From: Powellomyces hirtus
Taxonomy: Eukaryota; Chytridiomycota; Chytridiomycetes; Spizellomycetales; Powellomycetaceae
Assembly (NCBI GenBank): GCA_025526995.1
Contig: JAHLKG010000013.1
Coordinates: 1-64,000, forward strand
DNA length: 64,000 bases
Direction of reading: 5' to 3'
The notes below the pieces were generated by a model that saw nothing but the letters and a program-made list of their open reading frames with translations, had not been told where the DNA came from and searched no databases. Positions 1 to 11,900 of this stretch are shown piece by piece (position 1 is the stretch's first letter; each line of letters begins with the position of its first letter). The translations under genes were made by a program, and so were the position numbers.

Positions 1-400
1 TGAGATTTCCATGAAATGGCAGCTCCGTTGAGCATGAATACATAGCCAGAAGTTGAGCGGCGCGTGTCCGTACAGCGTGCATAGTCAGCATCCGAATATC
101 TGACAATGTCTCCCCCATCTTTGAAGGCAAGAGAGAGATCACTGGTTGTGTTTGCGTATGCGCAAACTTTCTTTGCGGCCGTCATATGTGCAGCTGTCGG
201 TGCCGCCAGAAACTGAGATAGGCGAGAGATGGAATAGGCAAGGTCTGGGCGAGTCCCTAACATCAGATACATTAGCGTTCCAATGATTGACTGATATTCC
301 TTGATTCCTGATGCGTCGAGAGCGTCGTCTCCATCGTTCGCACTTAGATGTAAGTTCGGGTACATCGGGATGTGATGCGGCCGCATGCCGTTGAGGTTAA
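1..400 (-). mobile_element. Ty1/copia retrotransposon pol fragment (RT end and RNase H start)
   Basis: Read on the minus strand, one open frame from about 400 to the window edge matches the reverse transcriptase C-terminus and RNase H N-terminus of Ty1/copia elements. Visible motifs are YQSIIGTLMYL followed by TRPDLAYSISRLSQF, then YSDADYARCTDTRRSTSGYV and GAAISWKS. This is the classic copia order, and no stop codon interrupts it. The rest of the element lies beyond position 1; upstream of about 400 I see no integrase or gag, so the 5' side is truncated here. No LTR could be identified with confidence. The frame is intact enough to suggest a fairly recent copy. Confidence 0.85.
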
Positions 401-1353
401 CTTGTCGTTGGGCCTGGAAACACCCAACGGAACAACTTTAATTAAGGGCCGAAGTCGATCCGAGCGATTAAAAATGCATTTGATCAAACCCCAAACCCCA
501 CGGGTCCACCTTGTAACCCTAACCCTTTGGATTAATGGGGTTATTTGGCGGAATGGTTAGTGCACATAGGAAACGTTTAAACTTCAACGAGAGTATCAGA
601 ACTGCATCAGGGCCCATGGGCAATTGTACCTATCTTAACGTTCTGTGTTCAGGCCTATAGTCAGACTACGTACTTGCACATGGACTGGAAGATCTTGGAT
701 TGGATTGCACAACGGCAAATAAGGAAGCAATGTCTGAGAGTGTGGCAAGGCAGAAACGACCGAGTGTCCTCGTTTGAATCTTTTTTCTGGACTTGCCCGA
801 AGTTCCTCGCAACAAGGGCAGGTGCGCGAGTAGGGCAATAACATGACTGTGACAGCGCATAGGGCATATATGCTTCCCCAGAACGTTAGCTGTCCCAACA
901 TACAAGCCTTTTGCTTCGGTCGTGAGCCCAGCGTAAATCTTGAAGCAGGCCTGCTACGTGGGTGTAGGTCTTCTCCAATTTTAGTGGATCCGACAATCTC
1001 TTCTACGAAAGTGGACTGCTGCTATCAACCCAGTGTTTGCAATAGGATCCAAGCGCAGAGCTCTTATCATTTTCAATCACATTGCTTTGTATACCGACGA
1101 CGCACGATATGAGAGTCCCGTGTGGTTTGGTGCCGTGTTGGGTTCCAGGGTACGCTTGCATTCATGTTTTCCGTTTTGTCAAAAACGCTGTCGTATGTTA
1201 TCATATATGCAATACCCTTATATTCTATGACATGCCGCTAACAAAGGGGACGGAAGTCTATTCTACAAAAAACACCACGTAAGAGTTGCGAAACCTACGT
1301 AAATAGTTCTCATTCAGCTATCCTGAAAATGGGACAACAATGTTCTTGGTGTC
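401..1353. other. Intergenic stretch, no gene seen
   Basis: Only short unrecognisable frames. It holds two adjacent CCCTAA units near 515-530, too short to be called interstitial telomere repeat. It separates the copia fragment from the 3' end of the membrane-protein gene. Confidence 0.5.
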
Positions 1354-4263
1354 TCAGCGGTAGAGCTTCTGGTCCAGCTTGCCTAGGTTGCCTAAAGCGA
1401 TGGCGTCGCTAGAAGCCACTCCATCGTCGACATCCGAGGTGGCGACCCGGAACTGCACGTGCAGCTTCGTTGCGCTTTGGTCCGTCACATAGTTGTCGTC
1501 CCCAACCGCATGCCTCATCGCGACGGCGACGTGCTCGCTCATCTCGTGGTCCGCATTGTGACGGTGGAACAATTGCGGCTGCTGAGCTGACTGGTCGGCA
1601 TCCTTTTCGGGTGCGTGCCATACCTGCACACTGGGCTGGGGTGATGTTTGGCGCAGAAATGGGGTCGGTGGAAGGACGGCAGCCCTGGTGCTGGCACTGA
1701 GAATGAACCCGATGCGTGACCCGTCCAGGTCGGCCCACACGGAGGGACGAGCGAGACTGGCTTGAGTGAAGGGTGCCGCGAGCGCGTTCGTCAGAGCACG
1801 ACCAAGGTCCACTTGCGCGGCGAGGCGTGCCTGCCCACGGAAGTACGACGCAATGGACGTGAACAAAGATGACCGTGATTGCGGCTCGCCTTGGTCGGAC
1901 GGTACAGCCTGGTTCAGCTCACGTTGCCATCGCGCTTGATTGGCCGTCACGACGACATAGACGAAGATGGCAAGGGCGAGAGCGACGGGGATCTGGATGA
2001 AAAAGCGCAGGTCGTAACAGACGCGCTTCTCGAGGACCGCGATGTCGGCTGTCATCATCTGTGTCTTGTGCCCTGTGACGCGGTTTGCAATGTTGTCCGT
2101 CCACGCGCGGTTGATGGTGTTGATGGCGCCGTTGTACGGCCGGCCGTATGGGGCAGATCCGCTGTTCGCTGCCGCCGCCTTCCACGCGTTACGCAGCGCC
2201 AGATTGCTTTTTCCGGTGATGTCAAATATGAAACCTCCTGAAGATCTTTCCACCTCCGCTATTGAGGACCAAGCATTAGGGGCCATGCCGCTAGGAAGCG
2301 CGTCAGAACCGCCGTCGACGAGTCGCCAGATCATGCTTGAACCGATAGGCCATTGCAAAACCGAAGCCCGCACGGTGTCGCACGCAGTTGACTCAAAGTC
2401 GTCGTCGCCCGAGCGGCTCGGATCGCACGCGCCCATGCGCCAGAACGGTTGGACGTCACCAATGGTTACGTTTGGACGCTCGAGGGCCCAGGACGTCTCG
2501 ATCGGAATGCGCAGGGGTTCCACGGTGGTAACGGCCCCGTTCTCGACAGTCAGCACCGTGTCCTCCAAGGTGATGTTTGTCTTCGCCACGCACACGTGGA
2601 CGTCGCGCACAGCGTCGTCGGGTCCGATTTGCCGGTTGGGCATAGACAAGAACCAGCAACTCGCGTCGGGCAAACGACGAGTTGCGTTGAAAATGTCGGC
2701 GCCTCCTGCGCCGGTGCAAAACATGTTGAAGTCCTTGAAGCTGGGTGCCAATTGATAATCATCGACTTTACTGATGACGTCGGGATGTGGGATGACGTCC
2801 AGCATTGACGACGATGTAACATTGATATTGGGCGGGAGCTTCGATGTAATTTCCTTGAGCGTGGCGTTACGGCTGATGCCGGCCAGCAATGTCGAATTAC
2901 GTTTTCTGAGTTGCGTGATGGTGTCATTGCGGATGGCAGCACCGAGCACCACCGCGAGCTTCCACGCCGTCCAAGTTGTCGGGGGCACGATGTCGGTCGG
3001 CTCCCAAGGGTAAGAGGTTGGCAGGTTTTCAAAGGCGCCGTCATTTTCAAACTGAGTTTTATATTCGAAAACTCTTCCCATGTTGCTGCGAGACACTCGC
3101 TGGCGAATGCCGATGGGAGCGCAAGTGACGGAAGGGCGGACCCACAGACTCCGAACGGTGAAACGGCCTGCAGAATTGGGCGCTACGGGGTTCGCGATCT
3201 TCACAGGAGAAATGCCACCAACGTCCGTCCAATCAATCAGCAGATTGCCGGCGTACTCGGGTGCGATTCGACTTTGGCGAGACTCTCTGTACAGCGGCGC
3301 ACCCTGGTAATATTGCTTAAGCACCGTGCGGCCCTCGGAATTGTTGACTGGGAGATAGGCAGACTTATACTCCCTGTAAGCGAGGTCGCCAACGCCTCGG
3401 CCTTCTGAAAAGTTTTCTCCAAGTACGATGGAACTGTCGGAGTAGCCGTTAGACCTGCCAAGCCAGCGTGTTCTATAGCTCTCCTTGATTTGGTACTTGT
3501 CCAGCATGCCGATGCAAGGCAGGATATTAAACGCCCCGCAGATGCGCACACTCGTATAATTGTCGTAGTCGACTTCGGTGCGGCCCGACCCTAGCAGGCT
3601 GGCATCGGCAAGAGGATACACAGGTACGGCGTTGCCGTTCGCATGGACAGATGTCTCGACGATGCAGTCCCTCAGGCCCAGGGGTAGGATTGACCCTGCG
3701 AGGAACAACGTGAAAGGAATGAAGTAGAGGATGGTCAGCCACGCGGCAAGCGATCGGACGCCGCGGGCCGGCGCGGCTTGGCGGCCGTATCTGGGCATCG
3801 CCGCCGAGGCGGTCTGCCCTGGGGCCCTCCATAGATTCCAGATGCTGGGTTCCGAAACGAGCGAGTGGAGTGGGCTCCCCTTGACGGTGGTGGCGATGGC
3901 AGAGATTGCTACCGCGCTCAGGCGTCTCTGCAAGAAACCAAGCGCACTGGCGGCGCCGAAGATTGCCACTATGCCATGGCTGATGACACTGCGGGCGGAG
4001 CAGGATATTGGTTAGCACAACTGGCAAGAGTTGCATTCGAAACTGTAGTTTCCATTTCCGCTCCTTTGAAAGACCTCATCTCCAATGCCAGATGACTGGC
4101 AACCAACGGGTCCCCCACGGTCTAAACATTATCACAAACCGGATACATACAGCAACGCACCCAGCAAGGCAGCGGCGGTACTGACAGAGCTGACGAAGGG
4201 AAAAACCACTTCCTTCCCGTTAGACTGAGCGAAGATCGTCAAGCCGGTATTCAGTATATCCAT
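1354..4263 (-). CDS. Large two-span membrane protein with glycosylation-rich outer domain, function unknown
   Basis: The main exon (1354-3968) encodes about 870 aa. I see a membrane segment near the N-terminus (AAWLTILYFIPFTLFLAG), then some 560 residues rich in cysteine and N-x-S/T sequons, a second membrane segment (FFIQIPVALALAIFVYVVV), and a cytosolic tail of about 180 aa. The likely topology is two spans with a large luminal or extracellular loop. The 5' end is uncertain because the long frame has no good ATG. A consistent model adds exons 4022-4121 and 4186-4263, giving METTVSNATLA just before the long exon, ATG at 4263, and 930 aa in total; the donors are weak. I do not recognise the family. 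It lies outside the NRPS region, about 3.3 kb from the next gene. Confidence 0.6.
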
Positions 4264-7200
4264 CTTTGCCGGTAAACGTTGTTCTTTCGAGGTAGCCGAA
4301 AGGTGGAGGGTGCTTGGGGGAGTCCTCAATTTATTTGCAGAGGCATTTTACTTTGAGAGTACCATTGTACACTGCATCAGCTCCATTTTGATGAAGAATA
4401 GACCTCCTTGACTGTGCGAACGGTGTGATCCCATCCCGTACGATCAAATTTCAGTGCTGCTTGGAGGCTACGGTGTAGCTTGTTCATGCTGCTTGGAACC
4501 TTCACGATGTACCGTGTTCCCTTGATCAACCCTATCCCACGAGCCTTTTTCGAAGTTGTTGCGTGAGCTGGCATCATCAAACATCGCAAAATCCGTATGC
4601 GTATCTTCTTCTGATGGACGTATAGGGACACTCACCGTGGATGCCGTACAGTAGATACGTCCGGTGTAGGACGCAAGCCCGTGGTTGGCACCCGAGGACT
4701 AATTTTTACCACTGTAATTGAAATGTTTTACCGTGACATTTCTCAGAATTGCAACGGACTCGGTTGAAAGGCGACACCGTGGGGACCACCCAGCGACTGG
4801 TGAACCCAACAGCTATGGAAACACGGCTGCACGGCTCGGAGCGAGTCGCGCCGGTCGCACAATGCTGAGCACTGCCTAACGGCGGGAGGAACATTCTGCA
4901 TCAACGCCGAGATGTGAAAAAAACCAAACATAGGACGCGTACAAAGCACTGCTAGTACTCTACAAGGAAGGAAAGAACAAGGAAGGAAAGAACAGACTGA
5001 CCATGCACTTCTCAATGTCCGAGATCACTCAAAGTGTCGCAGGCAGCAACAAACACAACATGTCTTCTCCTGAGATAGAAAGAGAATAAACGTCATCTCC
5101 TCGTTGCATGTGGACGACGCGCTGAGCATCGGCCCGACAGCGCTTAGTGTCGGCCACATAGTGGAGGCATATCTTTGCTACGTGGAGCACTAGCTCTCGG
5201 CTAAGTCCGAAGTTAACTGAGCAAAATCGGACGTCGCAACATTGGGTCACAGGCGACAAATCTGTGGCACACAACTTTTGTCGTGTGCTCTCCACTTCCA
5301 CCATGGCCAACCCAAGTGATGCCACGCCTCGCGGCAAGTCAGAATCTCTGGAACAAGCTATTCTCCCATTGACTCCGCGTTTTGCTTGGGGGACGACAAC
5401 CGCACCTTCCCCCACCATTTGTCAGTAAGGATGCAGCAGCTCCTCTTGAGCTCTGCCTTGCAACCGACTCTGATAAGCTATCCGGGCCGGAATATGTCTG
5501 GTATTCTCCGCTTTGTTGGGGCCAAGAAAACGCTCCAAACGAACAAAGGAGTATGCAATCTCACACGCGAGACCGACAACACCCCCCAACTGGCAAGAGA
5601 TATGTGCCATCTTCCCGCAGACATCACCATGGTCGCCCGGTATCAGTGGCTCGATGAGCACATGAGCACCTTCACCAAACATGCAATATCTGGGCTACAT
5701 CGGGATCGCTCGCTACGGGCAGGACCCCAGGCGGGCGTTGGCAATATCATTGCTTCGCCTGCTGACTTGTTGTCAGTACATTAGCCCATGGGACTGAGGA
5801 TTCACCTGCTTTGCCTTGAGCAAAGTTGGACAAATTTTTCTTTGCGCAGGGTAGTTTATCTCGGAAGAGTCACTTGTCTGGTTCGGTAAAGATGTTTCTC
5901 TGTTCATCTAACCGATGCGAGACTACTCTACCGTGTGGATCAACGTTGTCTTTTGGAAAGGAAGGATCCGGCTGGGAAACTTCGAAATGAATAAATGCGA
6001 AAATGAGGCACGGGGGGGGGGCATGAAATGGCGAGAATGTGAAGCTTTCGGGAGGCTCTCTAGTCACGCTGGCTACTGGAAAGCGTATCTGAACGCCAGA
6101 AAGGATCAACACGCGTGGCTTGTCCGCCACGCAGCGCATCCCGCTTTGGTGAAAAAGGCTGAGCCCATTCCGAACTTCGAGCAACTCCCTACGACCGGTA
6201 CATCATCTCCAGGATCGCTTGCAGAAAGAAAAGAAGAGAAAGCAAACATCACCATGGGAATACCTGCAAAAGGCGTTGCTTCTTGCAATGTTCCTCAACA
6301 AGGACGGATGCGCCGGAGACGACGTTTGCTGGTTCCTACTGTACAACGAACAACGACTTTTATGCGTTGATTTATATGAGCTTTCAACCAAAGCAAAAGA
6401 TCAACAAGTGCAATGGAAAGGACGGACCAGGGGAGTGGACAGAAGGGAAGCTCCTGCTGGAGTCACCCAAAGACGACAAAAAAGGGTCTTGCGTTTCCCG
6501 AGTGCAAGCCATATTTAGGGTTTGCGGCTTTACAGGCTATGACAATGCAGACAGGGAAGACAAGGGGCTTTTTGTTCATTTTACTGGACGCTGATAAAAT
6601 TCCAAGTCCCCTTGCAGATGTGTGCACATCCTGCGTGCGATGTAGTCGTCCATGCGTCGGCCATAGTTAGACGAAGCGCTTTACTTCTTTCCGGAGATTG
6701 ATGGCGAAAGTATCGGTCATGCCCGAGCACTTTTGTAGCAAGCCAATTGGACTCCTTAGTCTTCTCGAAAGTTAGTACGCAGTCTGAAGAGAATGGTTCA
6801 AGATGCAACCGGGTACCCAATCAACGCTGCAGACCTGAGTCCAGTACAGGGCATAGCCAGAGACTGGAACACTCTACCTGTCTCTGGCTTCGTACCCCTA
6901 ACCATATTGGTGTTCGCCTGCCTACAGGCAGCTGCTCACGCGCGACTTTTCAGGATGCGTACTTGATTATCTGGAGGCCATACTAGGAAATGTCGAAAGC
7001 TCTCAACGCACTAGACATTAGACGATGAGGGGTTGGATCTACGCAGTTATTGAATAAACATGTGTACCAATCTTTCGCTGGATACTCTGGTATTGCGGGC
7101 ATAAACGCATTTGGTGCACTGAATTTTACTTCTTTACTTGACTGCCGCGTACTTGCCGTGGAGGCAGTTCCGACATAACGTTGGCCTTCTCCAGAGGCCA

Positions 7201-7559
7201 TTCCGCAACATTCTGAACATTCTGAATAAATTGAGGGCCCTCATCGCTGCGGACAAAGGACGACATCCGCCCTGGAGAGGATCACCGTCTTTGAATTCTT
7301 TACTGTTGATGTATTCGTGATGTTTAGTACACGCTGCCGCAAAGCGAGCAGTTGGGCGCATTTTGCGCCGCAGCGGTTGAACGCGCCGGTCTTGCGCGTC
7401 TGCAACGCGTTAGCGCCCGTTTTCCATTTTCCATTTCCACTGATTGTAGCTGTATATACGCCGTTGAGTTCGACATGATCCTCCGAGATCATATAAATTG
7501 CATTGCGCTGCTGTTGACCTTCTTCGGGATCTAATTCCCGAGGATTTCTCTACTCTGCA
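4264..7559. other. 3.3 kb without a recognisable gene
   Basis: No frame here resembles a protein family I know, and none has convincing splice context. It contains a perfect 15-bp direct repeat (4964-4978 and 4979-4993, purine-rich AAGGAAGG type), and a nine-G run near 6010. Around 7030 a short TTGGATCTACGCAG...TTGAATAAACA stretch is reminiscent of a copia LTR end but I cannot support it. The last few hundred bases presumably carry the promoter of the dioxygenase gene. Confidence 0.45.
4964..4993. repeat. 15-bp perfect tandem duplication
   Basis: AAGGAAGGAAAGAAC occurs twice head to tail. It is a small purine-rich direct repeat in non-coding DNA and no function is implied. Confidence 0.8.
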
Positions 7560-8578
7560 ATGACCCGATCCGAGAATATTGCGCAAGGCGTTTCTTTGCC
7601 GAATGAGAGCCTCTCGATCGAGCAAGTGAATTATTATCGTGAGAATGGATTCTTGCATATTCCTTCCATGTTCTCGGAGGTATGACGATCACCCACACCC
7701 CCACCCCCGCAACGCAATGGGCCACGTTCATCGTACGCTAATCACCAGGCCCGTACATGTTCTACAGCAAGAGGTCTTATTGCTGCGAGACCAAACGCTG
7801 AACGAATACACGAAACGAGGAGACAAGGTGGTCCTCGAAACAGGCACCTCGAATGTCGTCCGCTCAGTGTACGCGCCGCACATAGAAAATCCCTTCTTCA
7901 ATCGCCTGCTACACTTATCCCGACTGGTAGCTCCGGCCAAACAGCTCCTTCAGGATGACGTTTATCTTCATCAATACAAGATTAACACAAAGCATCCATT
8001 CTGTGGCGAACTCTGGGAGTGGCATCAAGATTTTCGTTTCTGGAAGATGGAGGATGGTGTTCCCAAGAACAACTTGGTGAATATGTTCATATATCTGAAC
8101 GGTAGGTCAATTGCACTCACTAGTTTCAAAGATTCGCTGTGATATATATTCCAACGATGTTTGATTTGAATTAGACACGGATGAATTCAATGGTGCTCCA
8201 ATCTTTATTCCGGGATCACATCAAGTGGACATTGTGGACACCGAGGAAGACGACGTAATGTCCACCTGCTTTGGGGCCAAGCTGAAGTACCGATTACGAA
8301 ACGAAACGGTGGCCGCTGCCGCCCAAGCAGCGGCAGACGGGAAGGGCAACTTCCCACGGGGACTTAAACTCGGAGTTGGTCGGCCCGGGGATGTGTTCCT
8401 CATGCATCCCTCTTGTATCCATTGCTCCCCTCCAAACTTGTCACCCCACCGACGCGATGTCATAATCATCTCCTACAACGCCTTGAGCAACAAGCCTGTG
8501 AGAAGTGGAACACGCCCTTCATTTGTGGCGGCCGATACGTACGATGTGGTTAAGCCCCTGTTCGCAAGCATTGCGTAG
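7560..8578 (+). CDS. EctD-like phytanoyl-CoA dioxygenase family 2OG-Fe(II) hydroxylase
   Basis: Three exons (7560-7679, 7768-8101, 8175-8578) give 285 aa. The protein has the ectoine-hydroxylase/PhyH pattern: DVYLHQYKIN, the iron-binding HxD in WEWHQDF, EFNGAPIFIPGSH, and the distal ligand region MHPSCIHCSPPNLSPHRRD with the 2-oxoglutarate-binding arginine. Enzymes of this type hydroxylate ectoine, free amino acids or carrier-bound residues using Fe(II), O2 and 2-oxoglutarate. It is transcribed towards NRPS-1, whose stop codon lies about 390 bp further on, so hydroxylation of an NRPS building block or product is a reasonable inference. The second exon start at 7768 was chosen because it restores the reading frame; the nearer CAG at 7748 does not. 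Substrate unknown. Confidence 0.88.
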
Positions 8579-8965
8579 GCAGCAAGTGCGACAAGGTTCA
8601 CAGTTGGGGTCAATGATATGCGTTGGCAAATGAATTGTACTTGCAATAGGATACCGCTCTTGATTGTTGGAGAGAGCAATCAACCGTTTTCAATAGAAGG
8701 GTCAATCATCACTGTACGCTTTCGCACTGCACCTTGCAACCTTGACCAACGGGATGCTACTATATGTTGGGAAGAATATATTATCACAGCATCCACCCGT
8801 TGCTTTCAATCAATCTTTACGAGCGTAGGCCAGATGTACATATTGCATTCTCTGCTCCGATGACGCCAAGGCGAGGGGCTGACCCACGCTGTCACCGAGA
8901 TCCAAAGACGTCTTGGAAGATGCAGGAAGAAGCCAAGTGAGATGCTACAATTCTATTGTTTCTGT

Positions 8966-11900
8966 TCATCTAGCATGAGTGTCCGCCGGGCGGGACTTAT
9001 GCATGTGGATATCACGCATTAAACTCTCAGCGAAGACTGGCGTACTACGAATGGTGACAGACTCTGACGAGTCGTACGTGAGATAAACTGCAGCAGGATA
9101 CCGATCGGCAGGTTCTCCCAGAACCTTACAGTTCGTCACGATGCTCGGGAACCTGATCATTTCCAACATTTCATAGCCCTTCAAGTTGACAATGATATGT
9201 ACGTTGTCGTCCAGCAGCATTTCCAGCTGCCAAGGCAAGTCCGCGATCAACACTGCTTGACTTGCAGCGGCTTCAAGAGCCTCGTCAGCGGAGGCTTCAA
9301 ATCGAGTTTTTGTGACAGCTAGGACCAGCATGCCCGTCGAAGGCCATATCATTCCGTGCGGGAGCCCTTCAAGGTCTCTTGATTGCGACGCCGAGAGGAC
9401 AAGCCCTACAAGTGCGACTTCGGAATCCTGGGCTTTCCAGAGTGAGCTCAGAGCCGCTTTAATCAACGAAAAGTCATCAAAGCCGTCAGGTAAGTCGATG
9501 GTGCGTTGAGCAATGGCAGCGGGATTTACGTGTGCAATGTCCGCATCGAGCACGTGGTCCACCCACTGGGAGAAATCTTCGTCTCGACCGTTCATATCTG
9601 ATAATGCTTTCAGGTAGTGCTTAAAGGCCTCAGGTGCGGGTGGAGGGGGGTAATTTGAAGGTTGCGTGCCGGAGTCGTCCAAGTAGCGTTCCAAAGCATC
9701 TAGAACCAGAATTTGCAACGACCATGAGTCCACTACGAAAGCGGAACCTTGGAGCATAAGGATCGTGTCCTGCGTCGAGTTGGCGATCATCGCTATGCGT
9801 ACGAGCGGGCCGTGGGAGAGGTCAAATTGCGGACTACGAGTTTCGGGCAGCGTTGAACTTGCATCTTCTTCCCAATTGAAAGCGATCAACGATCCGTCGC
9901 TCGAAAATGTTTGTCGTGGTCCGTGAGATGTGTACGCAAGTCTCAACATCAAGGTAAGATGTCTTCGAGCCGAGTGTTGGAAGCACTCTCGCAATACTGT
10001 CAGATCAAAGCTGCCATCCAGAGAGACTGAAATCCAAGGATCTGTACTTTCCCCTCTTTCGATGACGGACAGGTGAAAGAGCTGCTGTGAAGATAGTTTG
10101 AAGAGATTCGACTCAACTTCGCTTGAGGTCGAAACCATCCGGTCACCCGTTGCCCAGGAAGTAGGAACAGATGGAGCACATCCGGTCGCAGTGGGCATCT
10201 CATCACCCTGCGTAAGGTCCACGAACGGTATTATCGTCCGTTCGGCGCTCTTCATTCGTGATGACAAGAAAAGAAATGAAGACATTCTCCCGTAAATGCC
10301 AGGGAGAGTGCGACACTCAGCCACTACACTTTTCCAACCAGAAACGCTGTTTGTAGCTAAAGAACGTTGCACCGCTGGCATCGCGGATTGATCTCTCAGT
10401 ATCCTGGCCACATTTGCGTTCTGTTCCGTCTCACATAGGCATTCCAACAGTGTCGTAAAACCGGTCAGGAATGACAAAGCTTTGCTCTGTGGGATGATTT
10501 CCGGAGTGTAAGTAAGTGTCGACTGTAAACGAAGGTCTGATCCCGTGTGGTCTATAACAAGAGATAGAGGAAACTCGGTGAATTCGATCCCGCCCACTTC
10601 TCCCCACTCAAATTCAGCAGGCGCGAGTAAGCCCTCGGTGGCAACTGATGGGTAGTTCTCGTAGACGAGTAGTGAGTAAAAAATGTGCTTCCTTGGGTCT
10701 GAAATGCCGATCCACGTTCGAATATCTGCCAGCGCCGATACCTCATGGTCAGAAACTTCAGCTTGGGTCGCGAAGATTGACCGCAGAAACTGCTCGACGT
10801 TGCTGCGGTCCGTCAATTTGACTCGGAACGGGAGAGTGTTGATACACATTCCGATCATTTGGTCAATGCCCGGGATTGGGACCCCTCTGCCGTTGACGGT
10901 GACACCGAAAACCACATCGTCCACGTCCTCCGTGCCCATCAGCTGCAGCGCGAAAGCCCCTCGCAGCAAGGTGGATACTGTCACGCGATATCGTTGCGCA
11001 GTTTGCCTCAACTGTGCTGCTGTCAACTTGGAGACGTGTCTGAGAAACCTCTGACTGCCACATATCTCGCTCTCCATCTTACGCATGATGCTAGGAAGCT
11101 CCGTGGGTTGCAAGCCAGACAGAAAGTTGCTCCAAAATGTTCTAGAAGCGCCTATACAGCCTGCAAGATTCACATACTCCACATACTCTTTGAATGCAGG
11201 AGCTTGCACCGAACATGCAACGCCATGGTAATGACTTTTCAGTGCATTCATGACGAGAGGTATGTCCCAACCATCAATCTAATCGTTCGTCATCTAGAGT
11301 TTAGTAAGCGAAACCACTGAGAGACGTGAGCTACACTCATACCTGACAATGATGCACCGTCCAGACAAGCATCCATTGGTCCGCGCCGATCTCGAACACG
11401 CCTAGCCTGCTAAGCGGTTCTTGCATCGAAAATCCACGTTGGCGATCTTGCTTCAAGAAATCATTCATGTGCGATGTCCAGTCTGCTCCCGGCCAAGAGC
11501 CTGAGTGCCATTCCACGTTCATTTTCTTGAGGACAATTTGTAACGTGCGGACATCCGTAATCAAGAAGCGTGTGCGCAGCAACGCATGGTTTTGCGACAT
11601 AGCTTGCCATGCTTGCTGGAGTCGGACGGGGTTCAAGGTACCATGGATTGGAATTTTCAGTTGAACTAAATAGTCTTTCGAATCGTCCTCCAGGCTGAGA
11701 ATAAGACCCTCTTGGGTGCGGGTGCATGGGTAAACGTCTTCAATGTCAATCGTACTGAGTTGCATATCTTTTAGCCATTGCTCAGTGAGACCGTATGCCG
11801 TTTGGTATGCCTGTAAAGGCATTGCTCCCTTGTCGTTGCAAATCTCCTAAGTTTGGGCACAAGGTGTCAACTAATCACGATTCACAGGGATCGAGCCAAA

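Noticed and set aside
515..530. CCCTAACCCTAA-like telomere units
   Set aside because: Only two units; not enough to call an interstitial telomeric repeat.
4132..4329. 65-codon minus-strand frame ending in a hydrophobic segment
   Set aside because: Part of it is better explained as the first exon (4186-4263) of the membrane-protein gene, with the hydrophobic part intronic.
5386..5784. 132-codon plus-strand frame
   Set aside because: No recognisable motif, atypical composition and a competing antisense frame; treated as chance.
7030..7110. Copia LTR-like terminus
   Set aside because: A short resemblance only, with no second LTR, primer-binding site or target-site duplication found.
7749..7767. 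Nearer acceptor CAG at 7748 for the dioxygenase second exon
   Set aside because: It shifts the frame away from the conserved DVYLHQ...WHQDF sequence; the acceptor at 7767 keeps it.
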